In this document: positions 12,412-20,052 of the stretch, one piece after another
How positions within the stretch are numbered: position 1 is the stretch's first letter
Layout of the letters: each line of letters starts with the position of its first letter
Source: a virus
Strand: one strand, 5' to 3'
Length of the DNA stretch: 64,000 nt
Virus record (IMG/VR): IMGVR_UViG_3300042406_000429
Coordinates: 1 to 64,000 of that record
Notes under the pieces: generated by a model
Databases searched by the model: none
Told to the model about the DNA's origin: nothing
Seen by the model: only the letters and a program-made list of their open reading frames with translations
Translations under genes and position numbers: made by a program

Positions 12412-12850
12412 TTTTTTCGGATTGTTGTCGTTTGAATTCTTCGCTTCTGGTTTTGCCTTTTGTTTTTTGTATTCTTTTTTCGATTGTTTCTTTTGATTGT
12501 TTTTTGCCAGATGCTTTCGATCGTAACTTTTGAATAGTTTCTTCTGAGTAGACTCCAGTTTTTCCTTTGTTCCAGACGGTTGCTCCATCTGGTCCTTCGC
12601 CACCATCCGAGCGATTATGGAGAATACCATTGTTTAAATCTTTTCTTCCATACCAACGTATTAAACGTCGTTCAATAGCGCAAGCACCAACGTTGGTTAG
12701 ATTAGTTTCAAGAAATATTATTTTTGATTTGTCTTTGGGAACTGATACGCTATGAGATTTATTAAAGGCTCTTCGACCTTTGCCCTTGCCGATATAATAT
12801 GGGGAGTTGTCTGATGCTCGGATATATGCGTATACGTAATAAATATTCAT
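12377..12850 (-). CDS. GIY-YIG homing endonuclease
   Basis: A 157-residue minus-strand protein. The GIY-YIG catalytic motif is [20 protein letters not shown] at 4-23, followed by a basic segment (GRRAFNKSH) and an ERRLIRWYG stretch where the catalytic Arg/Glu are expected. The C-terminal half holds NUMOD3-like repeats ([46 protein letters not shown]) that bind DNA. It sits opposite to the replication genes, between the SprT-like gene and gp59, and has its own late promoter and leader. Predicted role: homing into the 5' end of the gp59 gene. Confidence 0.92.
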   Translation of the reverse strand: MNIYYVYAYIRASDNSPYYIGKGKGRRAFNKSHSVSVPKDKSKIIFLETNLTNVGACAIERRLIRWYGRKDLNNGILHNRSDGGEGPDGATVWNKGKTGVYSEETIQKLRSKASGKKQSKETIEKRIQKTKGKTRSEEFKRQQSEKIKEWWRLKKQS

Positions 12851-12915
12851 GCTGGACCTCTTTAACAGGTGTAGAGTCCGTAGAGCGCCAACTCGTGACG
12901 GACATCTTTATTTAG
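12851..12915 (-). promoter_or_regulatory. Late promoter and 5' hairpin leader of the GIY-YIG gene
   Basis: On the minus strand, CTAAATA (12915-12909) is followed six bases later by GUCCGU (12903-12898), which pairs with ACGGAC (12881-12876). The arrangement and sequence match the leader at 7154-7114. The RNA would start with the hairpin. A weaker ACCT/AGGT pairing covers the ribosome site near 12857-12870. Confidence 0.65.
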
Positions 12916-12925
12916 GTATTTTGAC

Positions 12926-13501
12926 ATGTCAGCCTTTGAAGCATATAAAGAATACGTGGCTTTAAAAAACCACTTCACCAAAACTGATTACGACTACATT
13001 AAATACAACGGAAAGACAGGTCTGAAACATACTTCTTTCGAGAAGCGTAAGGATAAGATATTCTTTGAAAAACTTGCTAAGAATGAGAATTATCACGAGT
13101 TTCTTGTTGCTAATCTTAGCGATAATCCAAAGTTATGGATACGAGATATTGCATATTCTGAGACCGCCCAATTAACATACCAAAATTGGAAAAAGCGTAA
13201 TCAGTCCCTCACCTACAATTTCAAAAATGATTTTAAGAAAATCCTACAAGAATCAGGAGGGCAGCATCATCCTGCTGCTTTGAGGTTATATCTTGGCAAC
13301 GAGATCAGTTTAGAGTCTCTCTGTGTCTTTATTAAAATGACTAAAGCGATGGCTCAGTGGGACTCTAAACTTGAATACGACCCGATATGGGAAGAAGTCC
13401 GATTGAAGGTTGTGAAATATACTCCATTTATAAAATATGATATTGAGAAAATCAAGCAGGTAATGCTTGACATAATGAGCGATATGGGGTATACTAAATA
13501 A
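12926..13501 (+). CDS. 59: gp59-like helicase loader
   Basis: A 191-residue protein aligned with T4 gp59 (217 aa). The N-terminal DYDYIKYN..., then FEKRKDKIFFEKLAKNENYHEF and NLSDNPKLWIRDI match the T4 segments YDVIKYN, QKRRDKYFFQKL and NLVANQDAWIGDI. gp59 binds fork DNA and gp32 and loads the gp41 replicative helicase. It is followed immediately by gp32. It has no strong Shine-Dalgarno, because the upstream sequence now belongs to the endonuclease promoter region; the displaced start at 12330 suggests that translation signals were lost or rebuilt. Confidence 0.88.
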   Translation: MSAFEAYKEYVALKNHFTKTDYDYIKYNGKTGLKHTSFEKRKDKIFFEKLAKNENYHEFLVANLSDNPKLWIRDIAYSETAQLTYQNWKKRNQSLTYNFKNDFKKILQESGGQHHPAALRLYLGNEISLESLCVFIKMTKAMAQWDSKLEYDPIWEEVRLKVVKYTPFIKYDIEKIKQVMLDIMSDMGYTK

Positions 13502-13527
13502 TGTTGGGTGATACAAATACCCATCAT
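13501..13527 (+). other. Hairpin between gp59 and gp32
   Basis: ATGTTGGGT (13501-13509) pairs with ACCCATCAT (13519-13527) with one mismatch and a nine-base loop. It lies in the gp32 leader. T4 gp32 represses its own translation through a structured leader, so this may be the equivalent; it could also be a weak attenuator. Confidence 0.45.
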
Positions 13528-13561
13528 ACAATTGTCATACACTGTTATACGGAGAATATAC

Positions 13562-14464
13562 ATGGTAGATTTTAAGTCCCTCAAGGCAGCTTCTGGTAAG
13601 AAGTCTCTCGAATCCCTAACATCAGAACTCAATAAGCTATCAGGCGGCGAAGGCAAGGGTGCCGACGATCGCTTCTGGACGCCAACAGTCGATAAGGCTG
13701 GTAATGGTTATGCTGTTATTCGTTTCCTCCCTCCGCCAGCTGGCGAGGATGTTCCCTTCGTTCGTATCTTTGATCATGGTTTCCAGGGTCCGGGCGGATG
13801 GTATATCGAGAACTCACTAACAACTCTTGGTAAGAACGATCCAGTTTCTGAGTATAATTCTAAGCTCTGGAATTCGGGTATTGAAGCTAACAAGGAAATT
13901 GCTCGTAAGCAGAAGCGTCGTCTTCACTTCATCAGCAATATTCATGTTATCAGCGATCCAGGTAATCCTGCCAATGAGGGTAAGGTTTTTCTTTACAAGT
14001 ATGGTAAGAAGATCTTTGATAAGCTCAAGGAAGCAATGGAGCCTCAGTTTGCTGACGAGGAAGCAATCAACCCATTCGATCTTTGGGCAGGTGCACCATT
14101 CAAGCTAAAGATTCGTCAGGTCGAAGGTTATCGTAATTACGATAAGTCAGAGTTTGGTAAGCCAGAGCCTCTGTCTGATAACGATAAGGAACTAGAGCAG
14201 ATCTGGAAGAGTGAGCATTCGCTTAAGGAATTCCTAGATCCTAAGAACTTCAAGTCAGAAGAAGAGCTACGTGCTCGTCTGGCCAAGGTTCTTGCTGAAG
14301 ATTCACCTGCAGCAAAGCGTAAGGCTGCTGAGAATACAGAAGTCCCATGGCAGGAAGAAGATTCTGCTCCGGCATTTAAGGCGACTCATGCGCCGAAGTA
14401 TTCTGGTGATGACGAAGATGACGATGAGTCATTGGAGTTCTTTAAGAAGCTTGCTAATGAATAA
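13562..14464 (+). CDS. 32: gp32-like single-stranded DNA-binding protein
   Basis: A 300-residue protein, almost the same length as T4 gp32 (301). I chose ATG 13562 (MVDFKSLKAASGKK) behind CGGAG. The N terminus has the LAST-type KSLKAASGKKSLE element. The core VPFVRIFDHGFQGPGGWYIE, NEGKVFLYKYGKKIFDKL and KLKIRQVEGYRNYDKSEFG follow T4 gp32 closely, and the C terminus is acidic (GDDEDDDESLEFF). The protein contains no cysteine at all, so the zinc site of T4 gp32 (His64, Cys77, Cys87, Cys90) is missing. Codon use is strongly biased to CGT/AAG, as expected for an abundant protein. Confidence 0.95.
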   Translation: MVDFKSLKAASGKKSLESLTSELNKLSGGEGKGADDRFWTPTVDKAGNGYAVIRFLPPPAGEDVPFVRIFDHGFQGPGGWYIENSLTTLGKNDPVSEYNSKLWNSGIEANKEIARKQKRRLHFISNIHVISDPGNPANEGKVFLYKYGKKIFDKLKEAMEPQFADEEAINPFDLWAGAPFKLKIRQVEGYRNYDKSEFGKPEPLSDNDKELEQIWKSEHSLKEFLDPKNFKSEEELRARLAKVLAEDSPAAKRKAAENTEVPWQEEDSAPAFKATHAPKYSGDDEDDDESLEFFKKLANE

Positions 14465-14471
14465 AATGAAG

Positions 14472-14496
14472 AGGGAGCCTTTTGGCTCCCTTTTTT
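14472..14496 (+). terminator. Rho-independent terminator after gp32
   Basis: AGGGAGCC (14472-14479) and GGCTCCCT (14484-14491) form an 8-bp stem with a TTTT loop, followed by a T run. It separates gp32 from the convergent tail operon and may work in both directions. Confidence 0.92.
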
Positions 14497-14497
14497 A

Positions 14498-16597
14498 TTA
14501 TCCCCACATGTTCTTTTTGTAATTCTTCATTTCTTTCCAATGATTGCCACCAATCATTTCAGCCCAATCAGGCCAGCCAACATCATATGTGCCATTGTAG
14601 CCGCCAGCACTAACATTGCTGTTGTTATTGACAACTGTAGATGACGAACCAGATTGTTGACCAAATATAGAAGCAAGTATTTCAGATATTGGTTCCTGTT
14701 GCGCAATTTCTTGTTGAACTTGGTTTGATACAGCTGCCTGTTTAAGAGTTTGAGTGTTTTCTGTAGATCTACTCAATTGTTCTAATATTTGTGTACTAGA
14801 TAACTGTTGTGATTGTGGCTGTTCTGCTTGTTGCTGCGGAGCAATTGCTGCAGCTTCGTCTTGAGCTGATTGTAATTGGCCCATCATTGCTGATGCTGCA
14901 GCCGCAGCCATAGGATTCATTCCTGTCATCATCATTGTCATTTGTTCAGGAGTTAATCCTGCGGCTGCTCCTGGCATTGCCTGTGTCATTGCAACTGGAG
15001 TTGCTGTTGGCATCATCGGAGAACTTGATCCTGGAGTTGTTGCTGATGGTTCAGATCCGGGAGTTGTTTGACCGCCAATTATAGATTGACCACCTTTGAT
15101 ACCTTTGCCACCTATTTGAGCGTGAATATGGTTATCGTGACCTTTGGTTCTCCAAAGAACAGTATATCCTGCAGCTTGAATTTGTTTTGCCAATTCATCA
15201 AATCTCTTGCCCCAAACCGGATCACTGGCTTCAGTTATACTACCAGGAGCATTAATATCAATTGCCAACCCATCGTTATGAGCAGAACCAGGATGATGCT
15301 GTTCCGGATGAACGCCATTAAACGCTGGATGTTCTGAAACTCTTATTCCTTGTGCTTGTAGTGCTCTACCTAAAGCAACTATGTCGCCTCCAGGCAATGC
15401 AGGCATTTTACCAATACCAGCTTCTTTTTCATTGTGATTATGTTCCGCAGCGCCACTTATGGGACCATGTCCGTGTTCGCCACCAATTTTCTCAACTCTA
15501 GAAACGCCTTCAGAAGAAACTGGTGGTTGTTCAAACTTAGATTGCATTGGCGAAGATTGTGGAGTTGCTCCACTTTCAGAAGCTCCTTTGGTAGCTCCAG
15601 CCCCACCACCACCAACAATCGCTTTTTCTACAGCTGCAACATTCCCTGCTCTTTTTGATGCTTCTCCAGCTTGATCTCTTGGTTTTTCAAATTTATAAAC
15701 AAATTGAGCAGCCGCTTCTTGGCCGCTAGAAACTGGAGTTTTTAAATAAGATTTCATTTCGCCTTCGGTCAGAGCGTAATCAATTTGCCCTTTCCAATTT
15801 TTCTGCCAGTCAGGTCCAGCTGCTCTAGTCATGTCAGTGAATCTATGTTCACCAGTTCTTAAATTATCATGATGTTGGAACAAACCGCCAGATGGACCAT
15901 TAACGTCGTTGCGATTATATGCGCCTGAATTAAATTTTGATTCATTTTGTATATTAGCTAACATTCCTACAGCGTGTTCGTGGTCTATACCTTTTTCTTT
16001 AGTCAGGTAGCTATATATGTCCTTTGCCATAACAGGATTGCTTACCTGTTTGACTCCGCCACCAGCGCCGCCGAGACCTCCACCAGCGCCGCCAGCACCA
16101 CCTCCAGTCATAAAGTCCATTGCAGTTTTACCCGCACCAAAAGCCAAACCTCCCATAGCCAATGCACCAATACCTTTAACTATGGACATAGCTGTTCCGC
16201 TAAGACCAGTTAATAATCCTGGTAATAGACTTTGTCCAATTGAAGATTGAAGGTCTTGATTTAGGCGAAATATACTATTATCAACGTTTGCTATTCCTCT
16301 GGCCATATTTTTTATGCCAGTAGCCATATCATGTATGCCAGAATTTATGTCTTGAAGTTCAGATTGAATTGCTTGTAATGTAGAAGAATTTCTTTCAGAT
16401 ACACTTTCGTTTTCCTGCATAACATTTTGAAGATCATTAAGATCCTGTCGCTGTGCCTTAATAGCAGCAGCAATAGTTCCCATAATCTTAGATAAATTAG
16501 CATTTCCTCTTTCCGCAGCTTCTCTGAATTGTCCAGCGGAATCTCCCATCGCTGAACGAATTGTGCCTGAGAGTTGCGAAAGTTCTGCTTGTTCCAT
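14498..16597 (-). CDS. Tail protein with lysozyme and M15-like peptidase domains (possible tape measure)
   Basis: A 699-residue protein. In order: a helical, coiled N terminus (about 1-115); a hydrophobic, Gly-rich segment (120-182); a phage tail lysozyme domain (192-320) with the catalytic-type ANIQNESKFN (E219); a His-rich linker; an M15-type zinc peptidase domain (403-495) with H440, D447 and H490/H492 (GSAHNDGLAIDIN, then HDNHIH); and a long Gln/Ser/Ala-rich tail. Both enzymes would cut peptidoglycan. The hydrophobic segment and the position after the hub gene and a small ORF fit a tape measure injected into the envelope. The T4 tape measure gp29 is 590 aa; no other candidate is seen here. 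Last gene of the minus-strand operon. Confidence 0.8.
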   Translation of the reverse strand: MEQAELSQLSGTIRSAMGDSAGQFREAAERGNANLSKIMGTIAAAIKAQRQDLNDLQNVMQENESVSERNSSTLQAIQSELQDINSGIHDMATGIKNMARGIANVDNSIFRLNQDLQSSIGQSLLPGLLTGLSGTAMSIVKGIGALAMGGLAFGAGKTAMDFMTGGGAGGAGGGLGGAGGGVKQVSNPVMAKDIYSYLTKEKGIDHEHAVGMLANIQNESKFNSGAYNRNDVNGPSGGLFQHHDNLRTGEHRFTDMTRAAGPDWQKNWKGQIDYALTEGEMKSYLKTPVSSGQEAAAQFVYKFEKPRDQAGEASKRAGNVAAVEKAIVGGGGAGATKGASESGATPQSSPMQSKFEQPPVSSEGVSRVEKIGGEHGHGPISGAAEHNHNEKEAGIGKMPALPGGDIVALGRALQAQGIRVSEHPAFNGVHPEQHHPGSAHNDGLAIDINAPGSITEASDPVWGKRFDELAKQIQAAGYTVLWRTKGHDNHIHAQIGGKGIKGGQSIIGGQTTPGSEPSATTPGSSSPMMPTATPVAMTQAMPGAAAGLTPEQMTMMMTGMNPMAAAAASAMMGQLQSAQDEAAAIAPQQQAEQPQSQQLSSTQILEQLSRSTENTQTLKQAAVSNQVQQEIAQQEPISEILASIFGQQSGSSSTVVNNNSNVSAGGYNGTYDVGWPDWAEMIGGNHWKEMKNYKKNMWG

Positions 16598-16777
16598 TTA
16601 TTTGCTCTTATTTTTGAGTTCTTCTACTTCTTTAAGATAATCAACTAACATCTGAACATAGATATCTCTTTCAAATGGCATAAGGTGTTCAATATCACTA
16701 ATTGAATATTTATGGTGCTGGGCCAATGAAAATATCGTTGAGAAATAGTTACCCAACGAATTATGACTCAGCGCCAT
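16598..16777 (-). CDS. Small ORF in gp51/tail-chaperone position
   Basis: A 59-residue, probably helical protein (MALSHNSLGNYF...PFERDIYVQMLVDYLKEVEEL). It overlaps the end of the gp26-like gene by ten bases and ends directly before the tape-measure-like gene. A small hub assembly factor (gp51) or tape measure chaperone is expected at this place; the similarity is only positional. Confidence 0.6.
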   Translation of the reverse strand: MALSHNSLGNYFSTIFSLAQHHKYSISDIEHLMPFERDIYVQMLVDYLKEVEELKNKSK

Positions 16778-17481
16778 GTAAAAAAATCGTTTAACGAATT
16801 CAAAACGATCTCTCGTTTTGTCCCTGCTGTATTTTCATACTTAATTACATATTCGATCTTAGGAATATTAAGTAAAAACTTCTGAATTTCTTCAAAAACC
16901 TTAATATTGAGGTTTTCTAGAAAGTCTACTAGATCCTGTTTTTTATAATCGCTTGCTTTATAGATCTGATCTTCATAATAAATTGAATCGATACAACGAA
17001 CTATGAGCTCAAATATGTAATCTTTCTCTAAACTCAAAAATTCTTTGTCGTCATACAGTTTTGCAGAAGGATATTTCATAACAATACCCGATTTATCGGT
17101 GATTTTTATGTTATTAATAATTTTTTCAGGAAAATTTACTTCAATTTTATTGAGATCGATCTCAAAATCGTATGTTTTATCGTCTTCAGAATCTTTGTAT
17201 GAAACTTTTACGATATTATCCACTGAAATTGACCTTAATTTGAGAAAAATATACTCAAGATCAAAGAGCGCCAGCTTATCAATGTCAAATTTAGAATCAA
17301 TAGAACAATTATTGATGATTTGTTTGATTGCTGAGAGAATATCCGTTGCCTGTTCACTTTCTTTAGCCATTAATAACAGTTTTTCTTCTTTAACTAAGAA
17401 AGGTCTAAACTGAAATTCCTTTTTCAAGGAAGGAACATTTACTCTATAAACTGGATAATCAATTTTAGGCAATGATGACAT
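16768..17481 (-). CDS. 26: gp26-like baseplate hub protein
   Basis: A 237-residue protein of the T4 gp26 baseplate family. It begins SLPKIDYPVYRVNVPSLKK followed by FQFRPFLVKEEKLLLMA, the conserved entry block of that family. T4 gp26 is 208 aa. It takes part in assembling the central hub. It lies in the same operon as gp54-like, gp2 and gp4. Confidence 0.8.
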   Translation of the reverse strand: MSSLPKIDYPVYRVNVPSLKKEFQFRPFLVKEEKLLLMAKESEQATDILSAIKQIINNCSIDSKFDIDKLALFDLEYIFLKLRSISVDNIVKVSYKDSEDDKTYDFEIDLNKIEVNFPEKIINNIKITDKSGIVMKYPSAKLYDDKEFLSLEKDYIFELIVRCIDSIYYEDQIYKASDYKKQDLVDFLENLNIKVFEEIQKFLLNIPKIEYVIKYENTAGTKREIVLNSLNDFFTWR

Positions 17482-17499
17482 ATTAAAACTCCATTATGA

Positions 17500-18192
17500 T
17501 TAAAATATTGATTGTGATGATCCCACACCAACACCTATAGTTTCTCGTTCTTTTGCTGTTGATAGTCCACCTGGTTGCGATCTGGTTCTTAAAATTGATG
17601 AACCCTCAATTGTATATTCAGTATAAGCTAAAGAAACATTAATTCTCATCAAATTACCATCACCCCATGAAAGCGGTATTTCTCTTAATGCACTCGGAAA
17701 CGCTTCAAATAAGTTAATTTTCTGAATTGAGTTTCCATAATGATCGTAAATTACAATTACTATTGTTGATGAATACTGATCTTTGTATTCAGCTGTATAT
17801 GTTGGCGCTTGACCTGTAGAAGTTCCACTATACTGGAAAATAGATCTAGTCCATTGATACCAATATTGCCAAAATTCGCAAAAATGATCACCAATCATAG
17901 AAATATTAGTTTCTTGATATTGGGCGTTTGTTGGTTTCTTTTGAGTTGGACCTATACCGTAATGATTGATGTCTGAAGAAATAAGAGAAATACCAGGAGC
18001 TCTGACTTGATCAACTCTGAAAGACATATTTTCAGATATTTGTTTTAACGAAACAGGAGTGCCCTGATTGCCCAAAGCACCACCGTTTTGCGTCATAACT
18101 GGTGGTGTTTGAACAAATACCTCAAAAGAATTATTATCTAGGTATCCGAAATCTCTTATATTAGTTGAAAACTTGTTTATGTTAAAAGCCAT
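17500..18192 (-). CDS. 54: Baseplate tail-tube initiator (gp54-like)
   Basis: A 230-residue protein with a tail-tube-type fold signature: ENMSFRVDQVRAPGISL near residue 54 and INLFEAFPSALREIPLSWGD followed by LMRINVSLAYTEYTI in the C-terminal half. T4 gp54 (320 aa) caps the baseplate and starts tube growth together with gp48; the gp48-like gene is at 19285. The gp54 label is tentative because tube, gp48 and gp54 share a fold. Confidence 0.65.
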   Translation of the reverse strand: MAFNINKFSTNIRDFGYLDNNSFEVFVQTPPVMTQNGGALGNQGTPVSLKQISENMSFRVDQVRAPGISLISSDINHYGIGPTQKKPTNAQYQETNISMIGDHFCEFWQYWYQWTRSIFQYSGTSTGQAPTYTAEYKDQYSSTIVIVIYDHYGNSIQKINLFEAFPSALREIPLSWGDGNLMRINVSLAYTEYTIEGSSILRTRSQPGGLSTAKERETIGVGVGSSQSIF

Positions 18193-18200
18193 TTTAGTCC

Positions 18201-18776
18201 CTAGTAAGGTGGTGAACCAGCATATCTTTTATTTGAGTTTATTTTCCATCTATGAATTGGCAACACAGCAGCCTTTTCCCAATTAGACGGGTCAACTTCA
18301 TGAAACGAACTTCTAACATGACTATAAAGATATCTCTTTATACACCCATCAACGCCTTTAAAGACGTTTGAATAACCTCTTAAAATTTCATAAGACAAAC
18401 TAAGCCTTTTATTCATTTTATATTTATTTTCGTCAGTAAATTCTACTAAAGAGTTTAATAACCTGACTCTGGCCAATGCCGGAAGATAATGTAGGTTGAT
18501 ACCCAAAAATCCGTCTATATACATCTCAACGGGCATAGTTAATGGATACATATCGTAAAAAGGAAGGGTGGCTTTGTATTTTGGATCATACAAATAAAGG
18601 TACATTCCTCCAATTTGAGGCAATGACATCTTTTTAAAATATTTGTTTGGTTCTGCTTTGGTCTTATTTGATTTTAAATCTTCGACAGAATCATTGAACC
18701 AATCCTCAGCTGAAAGAGATTTGTCAGCTAAAGCTCGGGCAGAGGCTCTTAGAAGGTCATTGAACGTATTTGGCAT
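18201..18776 (-). CDS. 2: gp2-like DNA end protector / head completion protein
   Basis: A 191-residue protein. The conserved block IGGMYLYLYDPKYKATLPFYDMYPL followed by GFLGINLHYLPALARVRLLN and a CIKRYLYSHVRSSF segment is one I associate with T4 gp2-type proteins. It is shorter than T4 gp2 (274 aa). The order gp2-gp4 next to gp53 is the T4 order. gp2 protects packaged DNA ends against RecBCD on ejection. The start codon overlaps the gp4 stop. Confidence 0.75.
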   Translation of the reverse strand: MPNTFNDLLRASARALADKSLSAEDWFNDSVEDLKSNKTKAEPNKYFKKMSLPQIGGMYLYLYDPKYKATLPFYDMYPLTMPVEMYIDGFLGINLHYLPALARVRLLNSLVEFTDENKYKMNKRLSLSYEILRGYSNVFKGVDGCIKRYLYSHVRSSFHEVDPSNWEKAAVLPIHRWKINSNKRYAGSPPY

Positions 18777-19231
18777 TAATAACCTTTCGGTAATCCTAGT
18801 TCGTTTTCTGTCATTATTATGAATTCAAATCCTCTATCTTTGCAGTATTCACGAGCAGCTTTCCATTTGGCTGAATTTACACCCCAAGTCATAACTTCAT
18901 TAACATATTTTCGACTTTTCTTTTTGCTTTCAGTAATAGTTGGCGGCTGCGTTTGCTTGAAGGGTTTTACCTCTATGAGCACAGTTCTAGTCCCGCCTCC
19001 AGGCTTATTCATTTTTGCAGTAAAATCCACATAATAGCGATGTATTCTATTATCAACTGGCGATCTATATGGTATTATAGTCTCCTCTGAAGACCACCAT
19101 ATTATGTTAGGGTCAATATCAAATCGACTCATTACTAATAATTCCCATCGAGAACGATAAATAATGTTGGTTGGATCGCCTTTGTATTTTTGAGGATTCC
19201 TTGGTTTAAAATAACCTTGATACTTAGCCAT
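18776..19231 (-). CDS. 4: gp4-like head completion protein
   Basis: A 151-residue protein, same length as T4 gp4 (gp50/65). It matches through YxGDPTNIIYRSRWE, IIWWSSEETIIPY, RYYVDFTAKM, VLIEVKPFKQTQPP and the MNEVMTWGVNSAKWKAA-type segment. The fold resembles a nuclease with an E-x-K core (IEVKP). It helps finish DNA-filled heads before tail joining. First gene of the leftward operon. Confidence 0.92.
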   Translation of the reverse strand: MAKYQGYFKPRNPQKYKGDPTNIIYRSRWELLVMSRFDIDPNIIWWSSEETIIPYRSPVDNRIHRYYVDFTAKMNKPGGGTRTVLIEVKPFKQTQPPTITESKKKSRKYVNEVMTWGVNSAKWKAAREYCKDRGFEFIIMTENELGLPKGY

Positions 19232-19244
19232 GTTCTATATCACT

Positions 19245-19265
19245 AATAAATAAACTATATTTATT
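19245..19265. promoter_or_regulatory. Palindromic pair of late promoters
   Basis: AATAAATA (19245-19252, rightward) and its exact complement (19265-19258, leftward) form a 21-bp inverted repeat with a five-base centre. Each is a near match to the T4 late box TATAAATA. Predicted starts are near 19258 (to gp48) and 19252 (to gp4), so each promoter lies over the other's start. Confidence 0.6.
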
Positions 19266-19284
19266 CAAATAATAAAAGGGAATC

Positions 19285-20049
19285 ATGGCAGTACCTAATT
19301 TTCCACAACCACCGGGAAGAAATATCGGAAGCGGGGCGGGCATGACCTTCCCTTCGGATCTCATCACAAATGGTAGAGAATACTATACCGAAATAAACTT
19401 CCAAAGTTACGAATATGCCACTGCAACTGGTTTAGGAGCTCTTTCCTTTGGTGGAGGAGTTAGATTACCCATTCCAAGAAGAATTAATGATAATGAAAGT
19501 ATTATTTGGGAAGAATGGTCAGGAACACAAGCAGCACCACAGCTTTTAAATGCAGGGGCTGGTATAGCTAGCACATTTGGTGCTGGTGCAGTTGCTAGAG
19601 TAGCACAGGGACTTGGCGGTGTTATGACTGGCTTGACAGCTGGTGTTGATATGGCTGGAACTTTTACTGGACAATCTGTAAATCCATTCCAGTTTATGAT
19701 GTTCAAAAGACCAAATTTCAAAGAATATACTTTTAGTTGGATATTAGCTCCGAATACAAGAGAAGATTCTGATAATTTGAAGGATATTATCAACAAATGC
19801 AAAAAATCTGCTTTGCCTTCAACTGGTTCTCTTGGTGGCGGATTAATGAAATATCCAGATATTGCCATGGTCAGATTTAGACCAGATGATTATTTGTTCA
19901 AACTAAAGCCTTGTGCTATTCTAGGTGTTCAGGTGGACTATACAGGCGCAGGACCATCGTTTTTCAAAAGTGGCGCACCAACAATTGTAACTCTTACTAT
20001 GCAATTAAAAGAACTTCAATTGCAGAAAAAAGACACATACGTAGAGTAA
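19285..20049 (+). CDS. 48: gp48-like baseplate tail-tube cap
   Basis: A 254-residue protein. The conserved C-terminal block FKRPNFKEYTFSWILAPNT through MVRFRPDDYLFKLKPCAILG to VDYTGAGPSFFKSGAPTIV is that of gp48. T4 gp48 is larger (364 aa). It binds the hub and, with gp54, starts the tail tube. A Gly/Ala-rich segment lies at 88-130. First gene of the long rightward baseplate operon. Confidence 0.88.
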   Translation: MAVPNFPQPPGRNIGSGAGMTFPSDLITNGREYYTEINFQSYEYATATGLGALSFGGGVRLPIPRRINDNESIIWEEWSGTQAAPQLLNAGAGIASTFGAGAVARVAQGLGGVMTGLTAGVDMAGTFTGQSVNPFQFMMFKRPNFKEYTFSWILAPNTREDSDNLKDIINKCKKSALPSTGSLGGGLMKYPDIAMVRFRPDDYLFKLKPCAILGVQVDYTGAGPSFFKSGAPTIVTLTMQLKELQLQKKDTYVE

Positions 20050-20052
20050 GAC

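Noticed and set aside
15068-16250. Plus-strand ORFs within the tail hydrolase gene
   Set aside because: Antisense shadows of a well-supported minus-strand gene; composition is low-complexity Ser/Thr/Pro.
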